A stretch of 64,000 bases of DNA from Lachnospiraceae bacterium (lineage in GTDB: Bacteria > Bacillota_A > Clostridia > Lachnospirales > Lachnospiraceae). The number at the start of each line of letters is the position of its first letter. The first letter of the stretch is position 1. Below are positions 16,521-25,792 of this stretch, piece by piece. The stretch spans positions 33,670 to 97,669 of the forward strand of contig JAIKXO010000160.1 of the NCBI GenBank assembly GCA_024684065.1. The letters run 5' to 3'. The notes below the pieces were generated by a model. That model saw nothing but the letters and a program-made list of their open reading frames with translations, was not told where the DNA came from and did no database searches. The position numbers and the translations under genes were made by a program.

Positions 16521-17189
16521 CTACTTTACACAGATCTGATCTTTTATCTTTTGAAACATTCCTTCCTTGATACCCGGTACGTTCATGATATCCTCTATGG
16601 ATTTAAAGCTGCCGCTCTGCTCCCTATAGGCAATGATCTTTTCCGCTTTAGCCTCCCCGACTCCAGTAATCGTCATAAGCTGCGATTTGTCTGCAAGATT
16701 AATATTCACGGGCCCTCCGCTTTGTTCACCGGTTTTCGGTGAAGCGGTCCCCCCCTGCGGGGCTTCAAAGAGCTCTGACTCAGCCTCATCCACGGAAGGC
16801 ACATATATCATCGCCCCGTCAGTAAGAAGCTCTGCCTGGTTTATATTCTTTCCCATGGCCGATTCAGTGAAGCCGCCGGCGGCGATAAGCGCATCTACTA
16901 TCCTTGCGCCCTCGTCAAGTTCATAAACACCGGCATTCTCAACCTGACCGCAGACATAGACCATTACGGTCTCCTTCTTAACCTCCTCCGAAAAGGCATT
17001 TTCGCCGGGAAGTCCCGCGATCTCCAAAGCCTTCTCACCACCGCCACAGGCGCTTTCCTCATCATCTCCTCCGTAACCGGAGAACTCAGACAGCTCAAGC
17101 TCCTCATCCTTTGCGTCACTGCACCCCTCCGTAAAGACAGATGCTGACATGATCCAGCAAATGACTAAAACGATATTTATTTTTTTCAT
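16521..17189 (-). CDS. comEA: ComEA-like DNA-binding protein
   Basis: A 222-residue exported protein with an N-terminal signal or anchor segment (MKKINIVLVICWIMSASVF), an SLBB domain (VYVCGQVENAGVYELDEG, about 77-135) and a C-terminal helix-hairpin-helix pair (INLADKSQLMTITGVGEAKA, then KSIEDIMNVPGIKEGM). This is the ComEA architecture: SLBB plus HhH, which binds double-stranded DNA at the cell surface and passes it to ComEC. It is the first gene of the operon, with a promoter at 17230-17257. The TEGC at residue 20-23 resembles a lipobox only weakly. Confidence 0.88.
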   Translation of the reverse strand: MKKINIVLVICWIMSASVFTEGCSDAKDEELELSEFSGYGGDDEESACGGGEKALEIAGLPGENAFSEEVKKETVMVYVCGQVENAGVYELDEGARIVDALIAAGGFTESAMGKNINQAELLTDGAMIYVPSVDEAESELFEAPQGGTASPKTGEQSGGPVNINLADKSQLMTITGVGEAKAEKIIAYREQSGSFKSIEDIMNVPGIKEGMFQKIKDQICVK

Positions 17190-17229
17190 CTCATAGCTCC
17201 AATCTATGGACCCGACTATGGATAAATCT

Positions 17230-17257
17230 ATTTTAGCATACTTTTTATTTTAGACAA
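17230..17257 (-). promoter_or_regulatory. Promoter of the comEA-comEC operon
   Basis: On the minus strand TTGTCT (17252-17257), a 16-bp spacer and TAAAAT (17230-17235) with an upstream TG (extended -10) lie about 45 bp before comEA. It is placed between the htrA terminator and comEA, so the five-gene block has its own promoter. Confidence 0.6.
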
Positions 17258-17282
17258 TCATATTTCCTTGTGCAAAACAACG

Positions 17283-17313
17283 AAAATTGCCCCCGGTGAT
17301 CAGCCGGAGGCAA
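17283..17313 (-). terminator. Terminator downstream of htrA
   Basis: The minus-strand RNA forms a 10-bp stem, TTGCCTCCGG with CCGGGGGCAA (304-313 and 287-296 in the 17 kb block, one T-G pair, 7-nt loop), followed by four U residues. It ends the htrA transcript before the comEA promoter. Confidence 0.8.
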
Positions 17314-17360
17314 CCTCTTATAGGTGGTATTTTATAAAAATGAAGGGTGTTTATTGCCTT

Positions 17361-18857
17361 TTAGAATCCGAAGATGCTGAAGGGATCGAAGTTAAAGGTG
17401 AATTGTCTATTTTCACTATCATTCTCCTTTTTTTCATCCTCGGAGCTTTTCTCTTCTTCCCTCTCACTGTCATCAGCTTCACTGGTTGATTCATCTTCGC
17501 CAAGCACTTCCTTGGTCCCAAGCGTAACCTTTACGGTCTGTTCCTTATATTCGCCCTCATTAGCCCTGAGGATCACAAGCTCTATGGTCTCACCGGCCTT
17601 ATAATACTGCATCTGCTGCTTCAGGTTCTGCATATCGGATACTGCTATCCCGTCAAACTTCTTGATAACATCGCCCTTCAAAAGCCCTGCCTTTTCAGCC
17701 GGTGAATCCTTTATTACTTCCGTAATGTATACTCCCTTGGGTATCCCGAGGGCATCCGCATAATCCTGAGGAAGATCGATATTGTTCGCTATTCCGAGAT
17801 ATCCTCTGTCCTTCTCTTCTACCTTGTCCCTTGTGGCGCGATCCATAAGCTCCTCAAGTATAGGCATAGCATCGGAAATAGGGATCGCATAGCCCATGCC
17901 CTCTACTTCAGCCGCGGCAAACTTTGCGGAATTGATACCGATCACCTGTCCCTGGAGATTTAAAAGTGCTCCTCCGCTGTTGCCGGGATTTATGGCCGCA
18001 TCCGTCTGAATAAGGCTGTTTGACATATTATCTATTGAAACTTTCCTGTCAAGTGCCGAAACGATCCCGGCTGTAACCGACTGCCCATATCCAAGCGCAT
18101 TGCCGATAGCCACTACCGGCTGCCCTATCTTAAGCAGTTCGGAATCGCCTATATCCGCGATAGCGATCTTTTCCTTCGTATCCTTTTTAAGATCTTCCTT
18201 CTTTACCGCTATCACCGCAAGATCGTCGGCCTGATCCGTGCCCTTTATGACAGCGGGATATACTTCATCATCGACAAAGCCTACAGTCAGTTCCTTTGAG
18301 CCCTCTACCACATGGTTATTCGTCATGATGAGGAGCTCCGTATCATTCTCTCCGAGGATAATACCGCTTCCCGCGCTTTCGCTCTCATACTGCATATGCC
18401 CGTAGTACATGGATCTGACTTCCTGAACGCTCTTGTTGGTGATCGAAACGATCGAGGGCATTACATTTTCGGCAACCTCTGTCACATCATAGATAACCGT
18501 GACCGGCTCTCCGTCCCATTCCTTTGAGGTCTTTATAATGCCGTCGTTCACTTTGCTTATTTCCTGAACCGTGGCCTGGGCGGGAGCACCGGCATAAGAA
18601 GAAGCCTGCTCGGTCTTAGCTGCCGTCTGGGGAAGGAACCTTTCCTGCAGAAGGTTTCCGGCTATATGTGCTGCCTGAAAAGCCGCTGCGGCGATCACTC
18701 CGAAGATAAGTCCGTAAGCGGCGGCCGCGCCGAATTTCCTGCCTGAAGTCTTCCTGGCCTTCCCGGTTTCGTTCCTCTTCTGAATCTCCTTATTCTCTTC
18801 TGACTTATTTTCATTTAAATCATTATCATCTTTATTATAATCATAAGAATCATACAT
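17361..18857 (-). CDS. HtrA/DegP-family serine protease
   Basis: A 498-residue membrane-anchored protease: cytoplasmic charged N-terminus, membrane segment about 44-66, trypsin-like domain with the His (TNNHVVEG), Asp (ADDLAVIAV) and Ser (INPGNSGGALLN) of the catalytic triad, a PDZ domain (about 345-440, LGIPKGVYITEVIKDSPAEK) and an unusual acidic C-terminal tail ending FNFDPFSIFGF. Members degrade or refold damaged exported proteins. It is monocistronic by position: 200 bp upstream gap and a terminator after it. AAGGA lies before the ATG at 18857. Confidence 0.94.
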   Translation of the reverse strand: MYDSYDYNKDDNDLNENKSEENKEIQKRNETGKARKTSGRKFGAAAAYGLIFGVIAAAAFQAAHIAGNLLQERFLPQTAAKTEQASSYAGAPAQATVQEISKVNDGIIKTSKEWDGEPVTVIYDVTEVAENVMPSIVSITNKSVQEVRSMYYGHMQYESESAGSGIILGENDTELLIMTNNHVVEGSKELTVGFVDDEVYPAVIKGTDQADDLAVIAVKKEDLKKDTKEKIAIADIGDSELLKIGQPVVAIGNALGYGQSVTAGIVSALDRKVSIDNMSNSLIQTDAAINPGNSGGALLNLQGQVIGINSAKFAAAEVEGMGYAIPISDAMPILEELMDRATRDKVEEKDRGYLGIANNIDLPQDYADALGIPKGVYITEVIKDSPAEKAGLLKGDVIKKFDGIAVSDMQNLKQQMQYYKAGETIELVILRANEGEYKEQTVKVTLGTKEVLGEDESTSEADDSEREEEKSSEDEKKENDSENRQFTFNFDPFSIFGF

Positions 18858-19063
18858 AGTTCCTTACCTCTCTTTCTGAATCATTTCGGGTCTCTGGTTT
18901 TGTTATGTAAATGTATACAATTACTTTTCCCGGGAGCTGTAAATATATTTATAAATATAATTCCTTCTATCATCACCTTATGTCTGAGATAATAAACTGA
19001 AATTTTGACCAAAAAATGTGAAAACTGTGTTTATTCTGTGAAAAGGAAAAGCATCCGTTTCAT

Positions 19064-19990
19064 TCAGTATGCATGGCTGAGCCAGCTCTGTGCAAGCCCC
19101 TCCTCAAGCGCTCTGTAGCTTATCCCGAGTTTTTTTATCTTTTCACCGGTATATTCCTCGCTTTCAAGCTCCGTAAGCGGAAAGGGAAGAGCGATCTGTT
19201 TCTTATTGATCTCCCCGACAGTCATATAAACACATTCAAATTTCCTTGTGACCGCTTTTTTTAATGCTTTTAAAAAATCATTATAGGTATAGAGCTTCGG
19301 GCCGCAGACATTAAATGCCTCGTTATATGCCTGTTCGTTCATACAGACCTGAAAAACAGCCCGGGCAGCATCCTCTACATAGACCAGCTGAAAAGAACCT
19401 GTAGCATCGTAAGGCTGCAGGATCTGTCCCGCTTTTTCGATCCAGTTGAAATAAATCCCTTCCCTGGGAGCGTAATTTCCCGGCCCATAGATTATCGCAG
19501 GCCTTATTGAAGTAAAAGCCGCATTCCTTGCACCACAGGCCTCCCTAAGCTCATTTTCAAGCCTTATCTTTCCTTTTATGTATTCTCCCTCCTGTCCGGG
19601 ATAATCACGATCTTCAAACGGAGCCTCCTCATCCTGGGCTTTTCCTTCAAATCTTCTGTAGACGTCGCAGGTGCTGATAAAAATATACTGTTCAAATTCA
19701 GGTTTCAGGGCATCTAAAAAGGAGGAAATATCTCCCTCCTTGTAAGCACAGAAATCCGCTATAACATCAAAGTGCTCCATAAAGAGCCCTGAATCCTTTA
19801 AAGCGTCGGTATCATGCCTGTCACAGGCGCAGCTTCCGTTTATCCCGTAAGGCGCCTCGACATTCCCACGGTTTAAAAGATATATTTCTATCTGCTCATC
19901 CTTCTTAGTCCTCTTTGCCTTTTCCTTCACAAGCAGTTCGGTAAAGGCACGGCCGAAAAAATATGTTCCTCCGATTATAAGAATTTTCAT
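19064..19990 (-). CDS. NAD-dependent epimerase/dehydratase family protein
   Basis: A 308-residue extended short-chain dehydrogenase: N-terminal Rossmann motif IIGGTYFFGRAF, the FDVIADFCAY and YIFISTCDVY strands, a Tyr-x3-Lys-like YIKGK near 135, and SIRPAIIYGPG. It resembles the NAD-dependent nucleotide-sugar epimerases and related reductases; the substrate cannot be told. It follows the solute-binding-like gene by 20 bp at the end of the argJ-argB-argD cluster. No direct link to arginine is evident. Confidence 0.82.
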   Translation of the reverse strand: MKILIIGGTYFFGRAFTELLVKEKAKRTKKDEQIEIYLLNRGNVEAPYGINGSCACDRHDTDALKDSGLFMEHFDVIADFCAYKEGDISSFLDALKPEFEQYIFISTCDVYRRFEGKAQDEEAPFEDRDYPGQEGEYIKGKIRLENELREACGARNAAFTSIRPAIIYGPGNYAPREGIYFNWIEKAGQILQPYDATGSFQLVYVEDAARAVFQVCMNEQAYNEAFNVCGPKLYTYNDFLKALKKAVTRKFECVYMTVGEINKKQIALPFPLTELESEEYTGEKIKKLGISYRALEEGLAQSWLSHAY

Positions 19991-20010
19991 ACATGGTTCC
20001 TCTCTTACGT

Positions 20011-21555
20011 CTACAGTCCAACCGTAACCGTCTCCTGAACGGGGGTATGGTAATCAAGCTCATTGATCTGGCTCCCTATCGAATCTGAGAGATCCTTCAG
20101 CACGGACTCCGGATCCTCCCCGTTCCACACCCTGGTAAACGCTATTTCCAACTGAACCCAATAATCAGCAGCCTCTACCATCTTCGGAAGAGGCACCGAT
20201 TTTTCATATTCATCATAGACATTGTCGATTTCTTCATTGTCAAAGGTAACATATTTACGGCAGGGCAGCTTTCCGGATTTTTTGTACAGATTATCAGCTT
20301 TGGTAAAGGCAAGATAATCCGCTATCTGATGCGCTGTTGCCTTTTTGTCCGAGTAGCCGTTTACAACGACCGAATCGGTGACAGACATTCCTCTTGATTT
20401 AAGCACCTGGCTGACATCAGGCAGGACAGCGACCCCGTAATCATATTCAAACTCGCCTTCTTCCCGGGCCTGTTCTATCCTTGCTATGGCATCCGTAGTC
20501 GCCACGGTAAAAACAAGCTTTCCGGCAATAAAGTCATCGAGGATCGAATCATAGGTCACTTCTTTCGAATCTATGGAGAAAAACTGGTTCATCTCCTGAT
20601 AAACCTTCATGCAGTCTACAGTCTGTTGGTTAAATACGTTAAGGACCGTATTATCATCTCCGTTTATGCCCCCGACATCCATATAATTTCCCACAAAAAA
20701 GTAATTATAGAACACGTCGGAGACATCCCACTTAAAAACCGCCTCTACCGTATCCGGCGCCTCATAATTATTGGCGAATGTCGTGATATCGGTGATAGTC
20801 GAGGGGATCATGGTAGAAAGCCTTTCAAGCACCTCAGGGTCAGATGTTATACTCTCCTCCCCCATAGGATCCTCTTCGTTTAAAGCGTCAACTGCCTTCC
20901 TGACCTCCTCCTCAGACACTTCCTCAATAGGAGCCGTCTCAGGACTGCTTAAATCCTCTTCCTCGTCCTCATCCGGAAACATGGCATTCACATTTTCATC
21001 ATCTATCTTCTGCCTGGCTATGTTAGCCATAAAGGTCTTATTATACAGGAGATAATTCGTTTCAAAGTAAAAAGGGTATGCAACTATACTGCCCCCGCAG
21101 GTCACTGCCTGTATGGCCGTCTGAGGATAGTTTCTCGGAACAACGGATGTACTTCCTTCCGGGATAGCGCAGGCTAAACCCGAATGATAAGCCTTCATAA
21201 GATTATCATGTGAGGTGATATAAAGATCCGGAGCCTCCAAAAAGCTTCCGTCCTCCTGTTCACCTTCATATACCGAGGCATTATTTATCTGCTCGAGCAG
21301 CTTAACTCCGGAAACGAGCTCGATCCGGAGCTTTACTCCATGCTCACCCTGAAATGACAGAGCTTCCGTTTCAAGATATTCAGTGAGGCTTTCATCCGTA
21401 TACCATAAAAGAAGGGAGTCCTCATTGCTGCTAAAGACTTCCTCCTCCCTTGGGATCCGGTACCTTAAATCATCGGTTGAAACAGAGATATTAAGCATAC
21501 CAAAAAGGACTGCCACAATCGTGAGCGAAGCCGCTAATTCCCTGGTCTTTCTCAA
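20011..21555 (-). CDS. Extracellular solute-binding-like protein without a transporter
   Basis: A 514-residue protein with an N-terminal membrane segment (about 7-25), then a type 1 solute-binding fold like maltose-binding proteins (LLLWYTDESLTEYLETEALS, LYITSHDNLMKAYHSGLAC, AYPFYFETNYLLYNKTF). A Glu/Asp-rich insertion (about 195-235) interrupts the fold. There is no lipobox Cys, so the N-terminus probably stays as an anchor. The TTG start at 21555 overlaps the argD stop (TTGA), so translation is likely coupled to argD. No ABC permease or ATPase gene is near it, which is odd for a transport receptor. Confidence 0.78.
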   Translation of the reverse strand: MRKTRELAASLTIVAVLFGMLNISVSTDDLRYRIPREEEVFSSNEDSLLLWYTDESLTEYLETEALSFQGEHGVKLRIELVSGVKLLEQINNASVYEGEQEDGSFLEAPDLYITSHDNLMKAYHSGLACAIPEGSTSVVPRNYPQTAIQAVTCGGSIVAYPFYFETNYLLYNKTFMANIARQKIDDENVNAMFPDEDEEEDLSSPETAPIEEVSEEEVRKAVDALNEEDPMGEESITSDPEVLERLSTMIPSTITDITTFANNYEAPDTVEAVFKWDVSDVFYNYFFVGNYMDVGGINGDDNTVLNVFNQQTVDCMKVYQEMNQFFSIDSKEVTYDSILDDFIAGKLVFTVATTDAIARIEQAREEGEFEYDYGVAVLPDVSQVLKSRGMSVTDSVVVNGYSDKKATAHQIADYLAFTKADNLYKKSGKLPCRKYVTFDNEEIDNVYDEYEKSVPLPKMVEAADYWVQLEIAFTRVWNGEDPESVLKDLSDSIGSQINELDYHTPVQETVTVGL

Positions 21556-22745
21556 AATGCCCCCTTCAGCTTTTCAAGCATCTCATCAATATCTTCCTTT
21601 GTGATGATGAGCGGCGGGATAAGCCTGATGACATTTCCCGATGCCGATATAACAACCAATCCGTTTTCAAGAGCTTTGTTACACACATCTGAGGCTTTGA
21701 CGGTTTCGTCAAGCTCAATTCCCTGAATAAGCCCTCTTCCTCTGACATCCTTTATAAAGGAGTACTGATTTTTAAGCTCCGCAAGCTTTTCGGAAAGATA
21801 GGCGCCGGCCTTCCCTACGTTTTCAAGAATATCCAGCTTTTCAAACTGGTCAAGGACCGCATTGACAGCCGCGCAGGCAAAGGGATTGCCCCCATAGGTA
21901 GACCCGTGATCCCCGGCGGTCAGGGAACTCTGAGCTGTTTTCTCCGTCATAAGGAACGCGCCGACAGGGACTCCCGAGCCAAGGCCCTTTGCAAGGGTCA
22001 GTATGTCCGGCTTCACCCCGTATTCTTCATAGGCAAACATTTTTCCGCTTCTGCCCATTCCGCACTGCACTTCATCGATTATCATAAGGAGTCCCTTTTC
22101 ATCGCACAGCTTCCTGACCCCTTTTATGAATTCGGAAGTTCCGGGCACGATCCCGCCCTCTCCCTGTATCGTCTCAAGTATCACGGCGCATGTTTTTTCG
22201 TTTATAAGCGCCTCCACGCTTTCAAGTTCATTAAAAACAGCATACCTTATATTGCCTATCATCGGGAGGAACGGATCTCTGTACGCTTTTGTGCCTGTAA
22301 CGCTCAACGCTCCCATAGTACGCCCATGGAAGGAATGCTCCATGGCTATTATCTCATGATCCGTATGCCCATCTTTTACATAAGAATACTTCCTGGCTGC
22401 CTTCACTGCCCCCTCGATAGCCTCTGCTCCGCTGTTGGTAAAGAAAACCCTCTCAAGACCTGTAAGCTCTGTAAGGGATCTGGCAGCATTTACGGCAGGC
22501 TCGTTATAGAAAAGATTGGACGTATGGGTTATCTTGTCTATCTGAGCCTTAAGGGCCTCCTTATATTCCCTGTTTCCATAGCCGAGAGCATGGACCGCTA
22601 TGCCCGCAAAGAAATCCAGATACTCTTTCCCGTCAACGTCATAAAGCCTTACGCCTTCGCCATGGTCAAATACCACCGGAAACCGATTGTAGGTATGCAA
22701 CAGATACTGTTCGGCATCACTTATAAGTTCTTTTGTTCTGTTCAT
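21552..22745 (-). CDS. argD: Acetylornithine aminotransferase
   Basis: A PLP-dependent class III aminotransferase (397 residues) converting N-acetylglutamate semialdehyde to N-acetylornithine. Visible motifs: FDHGEGVRLYDVDGKEYLDF, FFTNSGAEAIEGAVKAARKY, DEVQCGMGRSG and the PLP Lys in LTLAKGLGSGVPVG. It is third in argJ-argB-argD. The argB gene ends about 225 bp upstream, and that gap holds a tandem structured repeat. Succinylornithine or ornithine aminotransferase are alternatives by homology, but the gene context favours argD. Confidence 0.93.
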   Translation of the reverse strand: MNRTKELISDAEQYLLHTYNRFPVVFDHGEGVRLYDVDGKEYLDFFAGIAVHALGYGNREYKEALKAQIDKITHTSNLFYNEPAVNAARSLTELTGLERVFFTNSGAEAIEGAVKAARKYSYVKDGHTDHEIIAMEHSFHGRTMGALSVTGTKAYRDPFLPMIGNIRYAVFNELESVEALINEKTCAVILETIQGEGGIVPGTSEFIKGVRKLCDEKGLLMIIDEVQCGMGRSGKMFAYEEYGVKPDILTLAKGLGSGVPVGAFLMTEKTAQSSLTAGDHGSTYGGNPFACAAVNAVLDQFEKLDILENVGKAGAYLSEKLAELKNQYSFIKDVRGRGLIQGIELDETVKASDVCNKALENGLVVISASGNVIRLIPPLIITKEDIDEMLEKLKGAF

Positions 22746-22826
22746 TTTATATCCTCCGGATACCAGTTACGCCTTATGGCTGAATTAATGAGTACAATGA
22801 AAATACCGCTTGTCGATATCAATCGT

Positions 22827-22953
22827 GCCTAAGCGCACGATTTGCCCTGCAAATCGGCGCAGAATATGTAATGATTCGATCCTCCGGATCGAATCGGCAC
22901 GAACTCAAGTTCGCGCCTAAGCGCACGATTTGCCTTGCAAATCGGCGCAGAAT
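22827..22953. repeat. Tandem structured repeat between argB and argD
   Basis: A 39-bp unit occurs twice, at 22827-22865 and 22915-22953, with a single mismatch. Each unit contains a perfect hairpin CGATTTGC / GCAAATCG. Between the copies lie two further palindromes, GATTCGATC / GATCGAATC (22873-22894) and CGAACT / AGTTCG (about 22900-22913). The composite resembles a REP/BIME-type intergenic element that would form a row of hairpins in argB-argD mRNA. Confidence 0.75.
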
Positions 22954-22969
22954 TGGTTGACTTGATCAG

Positions 22970-23860
22970 TCAATCTGTTTCTTCTTTAAGAAACATGGTT
23001 CCTATCCCGCTTCTCGTGAATATTTCAAGAAGCAGGGCGTGGGGTTTCCTGCCATCTAATATATGAACCCTGTTCACCCCGTTTTCGATCGCGTCAACAC
23101 AGTTATTCAGTTTGGGAAGCATCCCCCCTCCGACGAATCCCCCCTCTATGAGCTTCTCCGCCTCGGATACGGTAAGACTGGAAATAAAGGTATCGGGATC
23201 CTCAGGATCCTTATATACTCCCTCGATATCCGTGAGAAACGCAAGTTTATCCGCGTTCATTGCTTTCGCGATCGCACAGGCGACATCATCGGCATTGATA
23301 TTATAGGTATCATACTTCCCGTCAAGCCCTATCGGTGCGACGATCGGCAGAAAATCCGCTTCCAGAAGATCGGTCAGTATTTTTGTATCAACCTCCGTAA
23401 TGCTTCCGACGAAGCCGATATCCTCTCCGTCCGCGAGCCTCTTCTCAACCTTCAAAAGACCCCCGTCCTTTCCGGAAACCCCAACGGCTTTGACTCCGAG
23501 CTCCTGCACCATCGAAACAAGAGATTTGTTGACCTTGTTTAAGACCATCTCCGCGATCTCCATGGTTTCTGAATCAGTAACCCTGAGCCCGTTAACAAAC
23601 CTGGCTTCTTTGCCAACAAGCTTCACCCATCTGCTTATCTCCTTCCCGCCTCCATGCACCACTATGGGTTTAAATCCCACAAGCTTAAGGAGAGTAACGT
23701 CCTTTATGACATTCTTTTGAAGCTCCTCGTCCGACATCGCGGAACCGCCGTATTTGACGACGATCACCTTCCTGTTGAATTCCCGGATATAGGGAAGCGC
23801 TTCTATAAGAACCTCCGCTTTATTATATATTTTTTCAATATCAAACCTGTCCTTTTCCAC
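22970..23860 (-). CDS. argB: Acetylglutamate kinase
   Basis: Phosphorylates N-acetylglutamate, the second step of ornithine synthesis. The 296-residue protein has the amino-acid kinase signatures [24 protein letters not shown], and the C-terminal [13 protein letters not shown] and LTDIEGV. It starts with GTG at 23860, with AGGAGG (23869-23874) 8 nt upstream; that site is the end of a dispersed repeat copy. It lies between argJ and argD. Confidence 0.95.
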   Translation of the reverse strand: MEKDRFDIEKIYNKAEVLIEALPYIREFNRKVIVVKYGGSAMSDEELQKNVIKDVTLLKLVGFKPIVVHGGGKEISRWVKLVGKEARFVNGLRVTDSETMEIAEMVLNKVNKSLVSMVQELGVKAVGVSGKDGGLLKVEKRLADGEDIGFVGSITEVDTKILTDLLEADFLPIVAPIGLDGKYDTYNINADDVACAIAKAMNADKLAFLTDIEGVYKDPEDPDTFISSLTVSEAEKLIEGGFVGGGMLPKLNNCVDAIENGVNRVHILDGRKPHALLLEIFTRSGIGTMFLKEETD

Positions 23861-23867
23861 CTATGTT

Positions 23868-23914
23868 TCCTCCTCAATTTTAAAGGGGCTTTGGCCCTGA
23901 AATATCTGACATAC
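23868..23914 (-). repeat. Dispersed intergenic repeat B, copy 2
   Basis: The copy contains the shared core CCCTGAAATATCTGACATA and an internal GGGGC..GGCCC hairpin. On the minus strand it ends AATTGAGGAGGAAA, which is the Shine-Dalgarno of argB. It sits in the argJ-argB gap in the same orientation as the other copies. Confidence 0.8.
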
Positions 23915-24010
23915 CTGCTTAGGGATCCGGAATTCCTTAAAAGGCTTTGATCCCCGTTCTTTTTCATACTGTCAGATACCCGCTTCTCAAAGTCTGGCAG
24001 CCCGAAAGCA

Positions 24011-25240
24011 TCAGCTTCTGTAATCGGCATTGATCTTAACATAATCATATGTAAGATCACAGCCCCAGGCCACAGCCTCCGCCTGACCCTGCTTCATATC
24101 GGCGATCACGGTCACCTCATCCTCCGAAAGGATCTCAGTAGCCTCTTGTTCGCTGTACTCAGCCTGAACACCGTCAGAATATATTAAAAGCCTGCCGGCC
24201 CTGCTCTCAAAATACAGATCAATATTCTCGGGATCGAAGGTTACTCCCGAATAGCCCAACGCGCATAAAAAACGGCCAAAATTAGCGTCATGTCCGAATA
24301 TCGCGGCCTTTGAAAGCATCGAACCGATCATGGACTTCGCAAGGATTTTTGCTTCCGCCTTCGATGCCGCATTTATGATCTTTGCTTCAAAAAGGGCCGT
24401 GGCGCCTTCACCGTCTTTAGCCATCCTTTTAGCCAGGGACTCGTTGACAAAATGAAGTGCCTGCCTGAAGGCCTCATAGCTTCCGTCTTCCTTATTTATT
24501 TCCTTATTTCCGGCAGCTCCGTTTGCAAATACAAGATAAGTGTCATTTGTTGACGTGTCACCATCAACGGAGATCATATTGAAGGTATCTTCAATGTCCT
24601 GCTTGACTATTTCGGTCAGTATTTCGCGTGAAATAACGGCATCGGTCGTTATGTAGGCGAGCATCGTACACATGTTGGGATGTATCATACCCGACCCCTT
24701 GCTCATTCCGCCTATCCTTACGGTCTTGTCTCCGATCTTAAGCTCAACTGCAATTTCCTTGGGGACAGTATCCGTTGTCATTATCGCACGCTCAGCTTCA
24801 TTCCCTGCTTTGACTGAGTCGGTCAATTTTGGAACCAGGGCATTTATTCCGTTCTTAAGCTTTTCTATGGATAATTGCATACCGATAACCCCGGTAGATC
24901 CGATAAGCACCTGGTCTTTATCTATTCCCAAAAGCTTAGCGGCATGTGACGCTGTCTCTTCACAGACGGACATCCCCTCCTTACCGGTACAGGCATTCGC
25001 GATACCGGAATTGACCACTGCCGCATGCACACACTCACCCTTTTCAACTATCCGCATGTCCCATTTGACAGGTGCCGCTTTTACTATGTTCTTAGTAAAA
25101 GTCCCTGCTACCGTGCAGGGTTTCTCAGAATAGATCATCGCCATGTCAAGACGTCCTTTATATTTAAGCTGCGCTTCTGCGCCGGCTGCCTTGAACCCTC
25201 TTGCCGCAGTCACTCCTCCTTCTATTTCCCTGAAGCCCAT
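24011..25240 (-). CDS. argJ: Bifunctional ornithine acetyltransferase / N-acetylglutamate synthase
   Basis: ArgJ recycles the acetyl group from N-acetylornithine to glutamate and, in the bifunctional form, also uses acetyl-CoA. The 409-residue precursor cleaves itself before a conserved Thr into alpha and beta chains; here the site reads MIHPNMCTMLAYITTDA, with Cys-Thr in place of the common Ala-Thr, the nucleophilic Thr being kept. Other conserved stretches: VAGTFTKN, NSGIANACTG, STGVIG, DGDTSTND. AAGGAGGAG precedes the ATG at 25240. It leads argJ-argB-argD; argC is not in the window. Confidence 0.95.
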   Translation of the reverse strand: MGFREIEGGVTAARGFKAAGAEAQLKYKGRLDMAMIYSEKPCTVAGTFTKNIVKAAPVKWDMRIVEKGECVHAAVVNSGIANACTGKEGMSVCEETASHAAKLLGIDKDQVLIGSTGVIGMQLSIEKLKNGINALVPKLTDSVKAGNEAERAIMTTDTVPKEIAVELKIGDKTVRIGGMSKGSGMIHPNMCTMLAYITTDAVISREILTEIVKQDIEDTFNMISVDGDTSTNDTYLVFANGAAGNKEINKEDGSYEAFRQALHFVNESLAKRMAKDGEGATALFEAKIINAASKAEAKILAKSMIGSMLSKAAIFGHDANFGRFLCALGYSGVTFDPENIDLYFESRAGRLLIYSDGVQAEYSEQEATEILSEDEVTVIADMKQGQAEAVAWGCDLTYDYVKINADYRS

Positions 25241-25339
25241 GAACTCCTCCTTCTGCAGATCAAATATTTCATTCCTATGTTTCCAATACGCTTTGTACAG
25301 AGCGAATGCCGTAAATAAACTACAGGACTTTCAAATCTT

Positions 25340-25792
25340 TTAAGTGTTAAATCTTATTATATTTTCTTCGTTCAGGACAAAATCGTAATAATTCAGATCC
25401 TCTCTCTTAGTCCAGCCTATCGTCTTCCAGAAAGCATTTCCTATGTCATTTCTCGTAAACGCTATCAGGGATACCTTATTGACGCCCTCATCCTTAAGCT
25501 TCTCCATGGCAAAGACTACCATCCTGGTTCCTATCCTTTTTCTTCTGTGTTCCGGGTGAACACAGACATGATAAAGACACCCTCTTCTTCCGTCATGGCC
25601 GCAGAGTATGCTGCCGACGATCCTGCCACCATCCTGCGCAACTACGCTTAAGCCCGGATTCCTTTTTAAAAACCTGTCAACGCCCATGAGCGAGTCATCA
25701 ATGCTTCGTATGGCGAAGCCCGGGATACTGTGCCAAAGCCTGCTTACTTCCTCGTAATCTTCTATTTTCATTTCCCTGATCAAAGGCTCCAT
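25340..25792 (-). CDS. GNAT-family N-acetyltransferase
   Basis: A 150-residue acetyltransferase with the acetyl-CoA-binding motif in VHPEHRRKRIGTRMV (Q/R-x-x-G-x-G/A type) and the C-terminal strand NAFWKTIGW. The N-terminus IREMKIEDYEEVSRLWHSIPG is typical of the family. Substrate unknown. It is divergent from argG and precedes argJ by 100 bp; a link to arginine (for example acetylglutamate synthesis) is possible but not shown. Confidence 0.85.
   Translation of the reverse strand: MEPLIREMKIEDYEEVSRLWHSIPGFAIRSIDDSLMGVDRFLKRNPGLSVVAQDGGRIVGSILCGHDGRRGCLYHVCVHPEHRRKRIGTRMVVFAMEKLKDEGVNKVSLIAFTRNDIGNAFWKTIGWTKREDLNYYDFVLNEENIIRFNT

Noticed and set aside
21906..22832. 308-codon plus-strand frame opposite argD
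   Set aside because: It is antisense to a clearly real aminotransferase gene, has no domain or ribosome binding site, and owes its length to codon bias.
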